This document shows positions 1-5,820 of a DNA stretch of 6,653 nucleotides, piece by piece. The stretch covers positions 1 to 6,653 of the forward strand of contig JBGSLA010000039.1 of assembly GCA_041740935.1 (NCBI GenBank). The letters are read 5' to 3'. Positions within the stretch are counted from its first letter, which is position 1. Every line of letters starts with the position of its first letter. Below the pieces are notes generated by a model. The model saw only the letters and a program-made list of their open reading frames with translations, did no database searches and was not told the origin of the DNA. The position numbers and the translations under genes were made by a program. Source of the DNA: JBGSLA01 sp041740935. Its GTDB lineage: Bacteria > Desulfobacterota > Desulfobaccia > Desulfobaccales > 0-14-0-80-60-11.

Positions 1-69
1 GTCCGCGGCGAAGCGGCCGCCGCCGCCGCCGATGGGGGGAAATTCGTAATTGAGAACCAGGATGCGCAT
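1..69 (-). CDS. GT4-family glycosyltransferase, N-terminal fragment
   Basis: Only the first 23 codons are in the window; the gene continues past the left edge. The start is the ATG read from 69, and an in-frame TAG at 75-73 just upstream rules out an earlier start. The peptide begins MRILVLNYEFPPIGGGGG, followed by RFAAD. A first beta-strand, then N-Y-E-F/Y-P-P and a glycine-rich loop ending in G-R, is the typical opening of GT-B fold family 4 glycosyltransferases ('glycosyl transferase group 1'). In those enzymes the glycine loop lies in the acceptor-side Rossmann domain. The five glycines are encoded by five identical codons (GCC x5 on the plus strand, 16-30), but the usual family motif is GGGxG, so this is not an expansion. 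There is no strong Shine-Dalgarno sequence. The gene follows a glycan operon and probably acts in the same surface polysaccharide pathway in the cytoplasm; the substrate is unknown. Confidence 0.75.
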   Translation of the reverse strand, partial: MRILVLNYEFPPIGGGGGRFAAD

Positions 70-89
70 AATCTATGAAAAAGCCTATG

Positions 90-133
90 TGGGGGGAGGG
101 CTATGGGGAGGTGGATCCCCCACCCTCCCCCCA
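90..133. repeat. G/C-rich nested palindrome
   Basis: TGGGGGGAGGG (90-100) pairs perfectly over 11 bp with CCCTCCCCCCA (123-133). Inside it, TGGGG (104-108) pairs with CCCCA (118-122), leaving a 9-nt loop. It lies 21 nt upstream of the GT4 start codon, so it would fall in the 5' leader of that gene if transcription comes through from the right. It could be a terminator-like or leader structure, or a dispersed repeat. It is not followed by a T-run on either strand, so a classical intrinsic terminator is unlikely. Confidence 0.55.
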
Positions 134-141
134 GACCCCCC
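117..141 (-). other. Potential G-quadruplex tract in GT4 leader
   Basis: Read on the minus strand, four G-runs of 6, 6, 3 and 5 bases are separated by loops TCT, A and T (runs at 141-136, 132-127, 125-123 and 121-117). This satisfies the usual G3+N1-7 pattern with very short loops. It is on the mRNA-like strand of the downstream GT4 gene, 48 nt before its ATG. It overlaps the right arm of the 90-133 palindrome, so the two structures would compete. Folding is inferred from pattern only. Confidence 0.4.
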
Positions 142-153
142 ACGCAAGCCCCT

Positions 154-213
154 GTAGGGGCGGACCCAAGTGTCCGCCCAGCAGTTCGGGCGCACACGCG
201 GGTGCGCCCCAAC
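154..213. repeat. Double-hairpin palindromic element, GTAGGGGCG termini
   Basis: Two perfect 8-bp hairpins lie in tandem: GGGCGGAC (158-165) with GTCCGCCC (172-179), and GGGCGCAC (188-195) with GTGCGCCC (202-209), each with a 6-nt loop. The outer ends GTAGGGGCG (154-162) and CGCCCCAAC (205-213) are inverted repeats matching at 8 of 9 positions. The whole 60-nt unit could therefore fold as a three-way, cruciform-like structure. The same GTAGGGGCG terminus recurs in the hairpin at 430-456. This architecture fits a REP-type dispersed extragenic element, and similar GTAGGGGCG palindromes are familiar from several bacterial genomes. Copy number cannot be judged here. Confidence 0.6.
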
Positions 214-215
214 GA

Positions 216-246
216 GGGTAAGGGGAGGTGGGGGAAGGGGCAGGGG
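216..246 (+). other. Potential G-quadruplex tract
   Basis: Five G-runs on the plus strand (216-218, 222-225, 230-234, 237-240, 243-246) are separated by loops of 3, 4, 2 and 2 nt. This more than meets the G3+N1-7 rule. The tract sits between two palindromic elements, and the G-rich strand is the template strand for any leftward transcript crossing the gap. The role is unknown; it may simply be part of the repeat island. Confidence 0.4.
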
Positions 247-262
247 CCCGCCGGCCCCGGTG

Positions 263-405
263 GCACGGGCTTCCAGCCTGTGGACCTCCCCCTTTCCCAA
301 CCGATAAATTTTCACAATCGGGAAAATAATGCCAAACGCGGGAGGCGCGGCGCTTTCCCGCCCTGCGGCTACCTTGCCTGTGCAAACCAGGCTGGAAGCC
401 TGTGC
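263..405. mobile_element. MITE-like element with 18-bp terminal inverted repeats
   Basis: The left end GCACGGGCTTCCAGCCTG (263-280) and the reverse complement of the right end (405-388, GCACAGGCTTCCAGCCTG) match at 17 of 18 bases, enclosing about 107 nt. Each end is itself a small hairpin: CACGGGCT/AGCCTGTG at 264-282 and CAGGCT/AGCCTG at 388-402. The interior encodes no protein and holds further hairpins: CCGAT (301-305)/ATCGG (317-321) and GCGGGA (338-343)/TCCCGC (356-361). A partial extra copy of the end, GCCTGTGC, occurs at 376-383 and again at 398-405. I see no clear target-site duplication. It could be a non-autonomous mobile element, or two REP units that face each other (a REPIN-like pair). 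Confidence 0.45.
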
Positions 406-416
406 TCCCGAAGTAC

Positions 417-456
417 AAAAAATCCGGCCGTAGGGGCGGGGTTACCCCGCCCCTAC
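417..456 (-). terminator. Possible terminator of the glycan operon
   Basis: On the minus strand, the 12-bp hairpin at 456-430 begins 61 nt after the stop codon of the last operon gene. It is followed by GGCCGGA and then six T residues (422-417). The very stable GC stem and the T-run suit Rho-independent termination, but the 7-nt gap between stem and T-run is longer than usual. The stem also looks like a member of the dispersed palindrome family, so termination may be a secondary role. Confidence 0.35.
430..456. repeat. Perfect 12-bp hairpin, GTAGGGGCG family
   Basis: GTAGGGGCGGGG (430-441) and CCCCGCCCCTAC (445-456) are exact inverted complements around a TTA loop. The terminal nine bases are the same as those of the element at 154-213, so this looks like a short member of the same palindromic repeat family. 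It is flanked by A-runs on the plus strand (417-422 and 457-461). Confidence 0.75.
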
Positions 457-517
457 AAAAAGTTAGTCATGTTCGGGGATGGCCAAAATTGTCCATGATG
501 GTCTCACCATAGAGCCT

Positions 518-2647
518 CTAGGGGTGCAATTCCAGCAGCACGGAGGAGCCCCGGTCATCCAAAACCGTGATCTGCCGCGCCCGTAGCTGCTCCGGCAAGA
601 GGGCCGCGGGGTCGAAGCTCACGGTGATGGGCTCGCCGCCATCGCGGGGCTGAAAGGTCAGCAGCGCCTTTTGGGCCCAGGGCCAGCGAAGGCGGTCCTT
701 CCCGAAGGTGAGCCCCCTGATCTGATACCGATCAGATTCCCGGGGAAAGATCAGGCGGAGGGGCGTATTCGGGGGCAGGGCGCTCAAATCCAGCGTCTGC
801 CAGCCAGAATGCCGGGCCGGGATCCGCAACACCTGCCGAAACTGTTCAAGGGGCTTCCCATGGGGGTCCTGGGGCACAGCTTCCAGAACCGCGGGGCCCC
901 GGGGATTGTCAATCAGCAGGCGCAGGGTTTTGGGGACCTCCCCGGTCGTAGCCTTGACCTCAATCCAACGGTAAAGGACGGTGGGAATCTGCCCTTCCCG
1001 GGCCAGCGGTCCATGGCGGCGGGCGTTGCTCAGGGGCGATTGGCGAAAATCCGGCACGGTTTGCCACCAGCGGGATTCGTCCCGGCCCTCAAAGGACGGA
1101 TGATACACCGTGGGCTGAAAGGCCGCCACAAACCGCAGGTCGGACCGGCCGAGCCATTGCGCATACTTGGGGCCTTCGCCCAAAGCGGGATTGTAATAAA
1201 CCGCGCCCAGACGCAAGGCGCCGTGGATCAGAAAAAAATCCATGACAATCAGGCTGGTGTACAAAACCCGGTCGCCGGGGCGGGCCCGGGCCAAAAGCAT
1301 TTCCGGTTGAGAGGCGTAAAGGGCCAGGGGCTCCTTTTCCCGTACATGGCGGGCCACGATCTGGATCTGCTCGGCGCCCCGGGAAATCATCCCCCCCGAG
1401 TATCCCAGCAACACCGCCAACGCCACCACGGGCCAGAAACGGGTAATATCCAGGCGGCCCTCCCCGGCGGGAGCCGCCCGGGTTTCCCGCCGCCAGGCCA
1501 GAGTCCGGTCCATGGTGAAGCACAGGGCCTGGGCCACCAGACCGAAAAGCAGCGCCACCAGGGGAATCCACACCCTGAGCAGCACATCCGCCGGATGATT
1601 GGAAACATAAAAGACCAGGAGTCCTAAAAAAACGCCGTAAATGAGGAGAATTTTTTTGACCACCCGGCGGGTGTCGGGGGCCAGGCTGGCGAACCCCAGG
1701 ACCACAGCCCCCAGGAACAGGGCCGGCGCCCCCCAGAGCCCCTCCCCCCATTTGACGTTTTCCACGATGACCTGAAGGATATTCTGACCGGCGCCCACCA
1801 GAAGCTGCCAGAGGGGATTATCCCCCCCGGGAAGCAGGGGCGGCAGGATAAAGGCCGGTTTTTTGACAAAATGGGCCACCAGCAACACGATGACTATGCA
1901 GGCGCCCACCGCGGCCGCGGCCCCCAGCAGGCGCCGGCGGTTCCGGGAGTCGGCCAGGGACAGGGCCAGGACGCCGGACAGGGCGGCGTACATGACCCCC
2001 ACCAGGTGCATGGTCACCAGCACCAGGGAACCCAGAAACAGGGACCAGGGGGCCCAGCCCCGGCGGGCGATGATGCGGGCCCAGAGGACCAGCGCCAGGG
2101 CCATGGTCAAATTAGACGGCACCAGGTGGTGCAGGCCGGTGTCCGGAAAAACCTTGAAGGCCAGGAGCACCAGGGCCACCCCGGCCGTGCCCGGCCCGAA
2201 CAGCACGGTCAGCCAACCGGCAAAGGCCAGCCCGAAGATCAGGGGGGCCAGGGTCCAGAGCAGGCGGTAGGCCTCCATCAGGGTCAGGCCGAAGGTGCTG
2301 AGACCGATGAGGACCACCGAAAAAAGCAGGTGATAAACCGGAAAAACCCGGGAGATGGCCAAAATCCGGTGATGGGTGGTGGAGGGGTCGATGACGTCCC
2401 CGGGTCGGGGAAACAGTTGCTCCCGCAGGTCTTGCAGGGCCGGACAGCTTTGATCGAAACACTCCAGCATCTGCCGGGATTTCAGCACATAGGTGAGGCT
2501 GTCGTCCACTTCGGGGGTGAGGCTCCAGTTTCGCAGGGGGCTGACGGTCAAATACCCCTGGGCCCCCACATAGATCAGGAGTCCCGCCAGCAGGACCAGC
2601 CAGGGGCCCAGGGTTGAAGGTGTGGAGGCGGGTGGTTCGGGGGTCAT
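518..2647 (-). CDS. Polytopic membrane protein, candidate GT-C-like enzyme
   Basis: This 709-residue protein has no family that I can name with certainty. About ten to eleven hydrophobic segments lie in the first 420 residues (near 14-34, 104-122, 127-150, 153-166, 178-195, 200-225, 240-260, 305-322, 331-349, 355-377 and 403-420). A soluble C-terminal part of about 285 residues follows, probably periplasmic: a mixed segment (430-560), then a strand-rich region (565-709) that could be a beta-sandwich. The first loop after TM1 carries PEVDDSLTYVLKSRQM (45-60), with adjacent acids E46, D48 and D49 and then Y53. GT-C glycosyltransferases such as ArnT and the PMTs place a catalytic acidic motif of this kind at this position. 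The same loop has Cys63 and Cys68, a possible disulfide. The ATG overlaps the AsnB stop codon (ATGA), so the two are probably translationally coupled. If it is a GT-C enzyme, it would use a polyprenyl-phosphate sugar supplied by the neighbouring GT2. It could equally be a polysaccharide polymerase or an unrelated membrane protein. Gene reality is firm; function is inference. Confidence 0.9.
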   Translation of the reverse strand: MTPEPPASTPSTLGPWLVLLAGLLIYVGAQGYLTVSPLRNWSLTPEVDDSLTYVLKSRQMLECFDQSCPALQDLREQLFPRPGDVIDPSTTHHRILAISRVFPVYHLLFSVVLIGLSTFGLTLMEAYRLLWTLAPLIFGLAFAGWLTVLFGPGTAGVALVLLAFKVFPDTGLHHLVPSNLTMALALVLWARIIARRGWAPWSLFLGSLVLVTMHLVGVMYAALSGVLALSLADSRNRRRLLGAAAAVGACIVIVLLVAHFVKKPAFILPPLLPGGDNPLWQLLVGAGQNILQVIVENVKWGEGLWGAPALFLGAVVLGFASLAPDTRRVVKKILLIYGVFLGLLVFYVSNHPADVLLRVWIPLVALLFGLVAQALCFTMDRTLAWRRETRAAPAGEGRLDITRFWPVVALAVLLGYSGGMISRGAEQIQIVARHVREKEPLALYASQPEMLLARARPGDRVLYTSLIVMDFFLIHGALRLGAVYYNPALGEGPKYAQWLGRSDLRFVAAFQPTVYHPSFEGRDESRWWQTVPDFRQSPLSNARRHGPLAREGQIPTVLYRWIEVKATTGEVPKTLRLLIDNPRGPAVLEAVPQDPHGKPLEQFRQVLRIPARHSGWQTLDLSALPPNTPLRLIFPRESDRYQIRGLTFGKDRLRWPWAQKALLTFQPRDGGEPITVSFDPAALLPEQLRARQITVLDDRGSSVLLELHP

Positions 2648-4539
2648 GGGTTCATCCAGTTTTCATACCACAACTGGAAGGCCAGCATGGTCCAGAGAAG
2701 TTTACGGTGGTCCCGCCGCCGGGCCTGATGCTCCTTCATCAGGGCGTCGAGGTAGTCCGGCTGAAACAGGCCCTGCCGCCGCAGGCGTTCAGGCGACAGC
2801 AGATCTTCCAGCAGCGGCTTCAGGGGCCCGGCGAACCACCTGGCTACCGGCACGTTAAACCCCTTTTTGCCCCGCCACAGGATGGAGTCCGGCAGGAGCC
2901 CCTGGAGGGCCCGGCGCAGCAAAAATTTGGTGGTCAGCCCGCGCAGCTTGAAGGCGTGGGGGAGCGACGCGGCATACTCCACCAGCAGGCGGTTGAGCAG
3001 GGGGACCCGCACTTCCAGGGAGTTGGCCATGCTGGCCCGGTCCACCTTGACCAGGATGTCCCCTTCCAGGTAGAGCTTGAGGTCGCAATAGAGCACCTGG
3101 TTCAGGGGATCAAAGGTTCGGGACTGGCGGGCGTGGCCTTCCACCATATCCTCCACCTCCTCCCGGAAGTCCGCGGCGGCAGGATTAAACAGCCGCGCCT
3201 TTTCTTCAGAGGTGAAAGACCCCAGCCAGCGATGGTGGCGCACCACCGGCGGCAGTTCATAATCGCGCAGAAAGCGGCGCAGCTTGAAATCCAAACTGAG
3301 ATTGTCAAAAGACACCGGCAGGTTCGCCAACACCCAGGGTTCCACCAAATGGCGCAGCCAGCCTGGCGCCAGGCGCTGGTAATAATTGGCCAGCCGGTGG
3401 GCCTGGAGGGTGGAATAGCCCCCGAAGAGCTCATCGCCGCCATCGCCCCCCAGGGCCACCTTGACGTGCTGCTTGGTGAAACGGGACAGACAATACGTTG
3501 GAATAATTGAGGAATCACCAAGAGGTTCGTCCAGCCCGGCGGTGATTTCCGGCAGGGTCTCGAGCGCGGTGTCGGCGGACAGGTGAAATTCGTGATGCTC
3601 GGTGCCCAGATGCCGGGCCACCAGGCGGGCGTGGGCCGATTCGTCAAAGGACGGGTCGTCGAAGGCCACCGAGAAGCTGGGCACCGGCAGGGACGAGGCC
3701 CGGTTCATCATGGCCGCCACCGCGCTGGAATCGATGCCGCCGCTCAGCAGCACCCCCACCGGCACATCGGCGATCAGCTCCATGGCCACCGCATCATGCA
3801 GGAGTTGGCGCACCTCGGCCACGCAGTCGTTCAGGCTCCGCCGGTCCCGGAGCTCGCTTTGGTCGAGGTGCAGGTCCCAGTAGCGCTCGATCTGGACATC
3901 GGAGCCTTCCATTACCAGAAAATGGCCCGGAGGGAGTTTTTTGACCCCCGCGAAGATGCTGTAGGGGGTGGGGACATATTCCAGGGAAAGGTAGAGATTG
4001 AGGGCGGTGAGGTCCAGACGCCGCTCCAGGTGCGGATGGGCCAGGAGGGCCTTGATTTCCGAACCGAACAGCAAACAGTGGGGCAGCCGGGCGTAGTACA
4101 GGGGCTTGATCCCCACCCGGTCCCGGGCCAGGAGCAGGCGGCGCCGGGGGCCGTCCCAGAGAGCGAAGGCGAACATGCCGTTCATGGCCTTGAGGCACTG
4201 GGTGCCGTATTCCTCGTAGGCGTGGACCACCACTTCGGTGTCGCTCCGGGTGGCGAAGCGGTGCCCGGCCTTCTCCAAATTAACCCGAATTTCCGGGTAA
4301 TTGTAAAGTTCGCCGTTGTAAACGATCCAGATGCTCTCGTCTTCGTTGCTCAGGGGCTGATGGCCGGTGGCGAGATCGATGATGGACAGGCGGCGGTGCC
4401 CCAGGCCGACGGGGCCCGAGAGATAAAAACCCAGGTCATCGGGGCCCCGGTGCTTAAGGGTGGCGGTCATGGCCGCCAACTCCTCCCGGTCCACCGGGGC
4501 CTGGCCGTCAAGGTTCAGCACTCCACAAAAACCACACAT
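2644..4539 (-). CDS. asnB: Glutamine-hydrolysing asparagine synthetase-type amidotransferase
   Basis: AsnB-type enzymes hydrolyse glutamine, pass ammonia through a tunnel, and use ATP to activate a carboxylate (aspartate in the classical case) as an acyl-adenylate. The frame is also open from a GTG at 4548. I chose the ATG at 4539 because class II amidotransferases need Cys directly after the initiator Met; this start gives MCGFCGVLNL with Cys2 as nucleophile and a 631-residue protein. Visible glutaminase residues are R50 (HRRLS), N75-G76-E77 (YNGELYN) and D100 (SDTE). The synthetase domain has the pyrophosphate loop LLSGGIDSS (264-272), GGDGGDELFGGY (364-375), and the conserved VDRASMANSLEVRVPLL segment (499-515). 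All key residues look intact. Length and sequence style also resemble the exopolysaccharide-locus amidotransferases (628-ish residues, exosortase-associated type). Given its place between a GT2 and a glycan-type membrane protein, it may amidate a sugar or peptide carboxylate rather than free aspartate. The GT2 stop lies 9 nt upstream; there is no strong Shine-Dalgarno. Confidence 0.95.
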   Translation of the reverse strand: MCGFCGVLNLDGQAPVDREELAAMTATLKHRGPDDLGFYLSGPVGLGHRRLSIIDLATGHQPLSNEDESIWIVYNGELYNYPEIRVNLEKAGHRFATRSDTEVVVHAYEEYGTQCLKAMNGMFAFALWDGPRRRLLLARDRVGIKPLYYARLPHCLLFGSEIKALLAHPHLERRLDLTALNLYLSLEYVPTPYSIFAGVKKLPPGHFLVMEGSDVQIERYWDLHLDQSELRDRRSLNDCVAEVRQLLHDAVAMELIADVPVGVLLSGGIDSSAVAAMMNRASSLPVPSFSVAFDDPSFDESAHARLVARHLGTEHHEFHLSADTALETLPEITAGLDEPLGDSSIIPTYCLSRFTKQHVKVALGGDGGDELFGGYSTLQAHRLANYYQRLAPGWLRHLVEPWVLANLPVSFDNLSLDFKLRRFLRDYELPPVVRHHRWLGSFTSEEKARLFNPAAADFREEVEDMVEGHARQSRTFDPLNQVLYCDLKLYLEGDILVKVDRASMANSLEVRVPLLNRLLVEYAASLPHAFKLRGLTTKFLLRRALQGLLPDSILWRGKKGFNVPVARWFAGPLKPLLEDLLSPERLRRQGLFQPDYLDALMKEHQARRRDHRKLLWTMLAFQLWYENWMNP

Positions 4540-4548
4540 GCGGGCCAC

Positions 4549-5544
4549 TTACCGGGAAGCGCGAAAAATCCGGCGGATGATGTAGGTGGGCTTGCCCTGG
4601 GATTCGTGGTAGGTGCGGATCAGCAACTCCGCAGTGAATCCCTGCAGGACGCAAAAAAACCCGAGGATAAAGAGCATGGAGGACAACAGCAACAAGGGCG
4701 TCTGGATCAGGGAGAGACCGTAGTAAAATTTTTGAAAAATCATGAACAGGCCGGTCAGGAAGCTCAGCCCGATGAGCCCCAAGCCAAAACCGCCGAAGAC
4801 CCGCAAGGGGTTGGAAAAAAAGCGCCCCAAGAATTTTATGGTGAGCAGATCCAGGGTGACGCTGAACATGCGGTTTAAGCCATACTTGGAGTGGCCGTAG
4901 AGGCGGGGTTTATGGTTGACCGGCACCTCGGCCACCCGGGCGCCCACCTGCAGGGCCAGGGCCGGGATGAAGCGGTGCATGTCGCCGTAGAGGCGGATGT
5001 GGTTGAGGAGCTCCCGGCGATAGGCCTTGAGGGTGCAGCCGATGTCGTGCAGCTTGAAATCCACCACCCGGGAAATGATCCAGTTGGCCAGGGCCGAAGT
5101 GGTCTTGCGCCAGAGCCAGTGGTCCTGCCGGTCCTTGCGCCAGCCGCTCACCAGGTCGTAGCCCTCGTCCAGCTTGGCGAGCAGCAGCGGAATGTCTTCA
5201 GGGTCGTTCTGCAGGTCCGCGTCCTGGCAGACCACCACCTCCCCCCGGGCGTAGTCAATGCCGGCGGACAGGGCCGAGGTCTGGCCGAAGTTGCGCCGCA
5301 GCTGGATCACCACCACCGTGTCGTCGGCCTCGGCCAACTTCTGCAGCTTGCCGCTGCTGCCGTCGGTGCTGCCGTCGTCCACGTAAATGATTTCATAGGT
5401 GCGCCCCAGACCGGTGAGGACCCCTTTGAGCTGCGGGTGCAGGATGTCGAGATTTTCCAGCTCATTGAAGACCGGGAGGACCACGGAGAGATAGACCTCA
5501 TCCGGCGAAGCGATTTCAGGTTGGAAGGCCGAAACTGTTTGCAT
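4549..5544 (-). CDS. Family 2 glycosyltransferase, polyprenyl-phosphate type (DPM1/GtrB-like)
   Basis: This 331-residue inner-membrane enzyme probably transfers a sugar from a nucleotide sugar to undecaprenyl phosphate at the cytoplasmic face. The GT-A domain spans about 18-235. It has LSVVLPVFNELENL at 19-32, YVDDGSTDGS (54-63) for nucleotide binding, and QDADLQNDPEDI (107-118), which carries the DxD metal site. RLYGHSKYG (214-222) matches the R-x-x-G-x-S-K-Y motif of DPM1/GtrB/ArnC-like enzymes. Two hydrophobic hairpin segments follow (about 245-270 and 283-308), as in GtrB and ArnC, with a basic cytoplasmic tail. The start is the ATG at 5544; an in-frame TAG seven bases upstream excludes anything earlier. 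A weak AGGGA lies rather far upstream (about 15 nt). It is the first gene of the operon, directly behind the promoter at 5589-5618, and its stop (TAA, 4551-4549) is 9 nt before AsnB. The sugar cannot be told from sequence: glucose, mannose, GlcNAc and aminosugar donors all occur in this family. Confidence 0.93.
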   Translation of the reverse strand: MQTVSAFQPEIASPDEVYLSVVLPVFNELENLDILHPQLKGVLTGLGRTYEIIYVDDGSTDGSSGKLQKLAEADDTVVVIQLRRNFGQTSALSAGIDYARGEVVVCQDADLQNDPEDIPLLLAKLDEGYDLVSGWRKDRQDHWLWRKTTSALANWIISRVVDFKLHDIGCTLKAYRRELLNHIRLYGDMHRFIPALALQVGARVAEVPVNHKPRLYGHSKYGLNRMFSVTLDLLTIKFLGRFFSNPLRVFGGFGLGLIGLSFLTGLFMIFQKFYYGLSLIQTPLLLLSSMLFILGFFCVLQGFTAELLIRTYHESQGKPTYIIRRIFRASR

Positions 5545-5588
5545 GCGGGTCTAAGTCCCTGAACGGTTATGGGAAAATTTAAAAATTA

Positions 5589-5618
5589 ATTATACCAGGA
5601 ATTTTATATTTTTTTCAA
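5589..5618 (-). promoter_or_regulatory. Sigma-70-type promoter of the glycan operon
   Basis: On the minus strand, TTGAAA (5618-5613) and TATAAT (5594-5589) are separated by 18 nt. The -10 box is a perfect consensus and the -35 box matches at five of six positions. The spacer is AT-rich (AATATAAAATT within it). The predicted start of transcription is near 5582, giving a leader of about 38 nt before the GT2 ATG at 5544. Nothing here suggests a specific regulator. The match and the location directly upstream of a tight operon make this credible. Confidence 0.65.
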
Positions 5619-5647
5619 GGAAGCCTTAACATTGGCCCCACGTGCAA

Positions 5648-5689
5648 GGCTCACCAATTATAACCAGAAGGTCGAAGGTTGCTCGAATC
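5648..5689 (+). pseudogene. tRNA-Met/fMet 3'-half-like remnant
   Basis: From 5660 to 5680 the plus strand reads ATAACC, then AGAAGGTCGAAGGTT. From memory this matches the initiator-tRNA stretch running from the anticodon loop into the T arm (CATAACCCGAAGGTCG..GGTT) at nearly every position. CGAATC, a T-loop-like end, follows after 3 extra bases (5684-5689), and GGCTC occurs 7 bases upstream (5648-5652). No D arm, no paired anticodon stem, no closing T stem and no acceptor stem can be drawn, so this is not a functional tRNA. It may be a decayed tRNA fragment, for example from an old integration site, or a chance similarity. Confidence 0.2.
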
Positions 5690-5709
5690 TCACCGCCTGT
5701 GCTTCTGGT
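5663..5709. repeat. 8-bp inverted repeat upstream of a second TATAAT
   Basis: ACCAGAAG (5663-5670) and CTTCTGGT (5702-5709) are exact inverted complements separated by 31 nt. On the minus strand the repeat is followed immediately by TATAAT (5662-5657), but no fitting -35 box is present 16 to 18 nt further upstream. The spacing is too wide for a typical terminator and there is no T-run. It might be a split operator or a remnant structure. Confidence 0.25.
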
Positions 5710-5820
5710 GTCCACTAAATAGGGGCCCAGGGCAATGCCGGAGAATACTCCAGGTTTTCGGCTCAAGCAAATAATGGCACAGGTTTATCAGGAGCGAGCA
5801 AGGAAGGCTGGAGGATTATT

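Larger units (their letters stand above)
70..517. other. 448-nt non-coding, palindrome-rich island
   Basis: This gap separates the end of the three-gene glycan operon from the start of the GT4 gene. I see no credible gene in it: the one longish open frame on the plus strand (103-498) is made of repeat units and low-complexity Pro/Arg/Gly sequence. It holds, left to right, a G/C palindrome (90-133), a double-hairpin element (154-213), a G-run tract (216-246), a MITE-like element with 18-bp terminal inverted repeats (263-405) and a perfect 12-bp hairpin (430-456). The remaining ~60 nt next to the operon stop codon (457-517) show nothing recognisable. Confidence 0.7.

Noticed and set aside
16..30. 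Five GCC triplets as a possible slippage-prone microsatellite in the GT4 gene
   Set aside because: The encoded glycine loop has the normal family length (GGGxG plus flanking G), and triplet slippage would not shift the frame.
154..456. Possible CRISPR array from repeated palindromes
   Set aside because: Repeat units differ in length and core, occur in inverted orientation, and are not separated by uniform spacers.
103..498. Plus-strand open frame across the repeat island
   Set aside because: It is built from palindromic repeat units; its Pro/Arg/Gly-rich translation and lack of a ribosome site argue against a real protein.
671..1627. Plus-strand open frame (318 codons) opposite the 709-aa gene
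   Set aside because: It is antisense to a sustained membrane-protein frame and the product is low-complexity Gly/Pro/Gln/His sequence without a motif.
2614..3510. Plus-strand open frame (298 codons) opposite the asnB C-terminal half
   Set aside because: It is entirely antisense to conserved AsnB synthetase sequence and has no domain of its own.
3583..4878. Long plus-strand open frame (431 codons) opposite asnB and the GT2 gene
   Set aside because: It is antisense to two genes with intact catalytic motifs, spans their junction, and its translation is a His/Gln/Gly/Val-rich mix with no recognisable domain. It is a GC-driven shadow.
5740..5751. Small GGAG/CTCC hairpin followed by TTTT on the plus strand
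   Set aside because: A four-base-pair stem is too short, and no plus-strand gene precedes it to be terminated.
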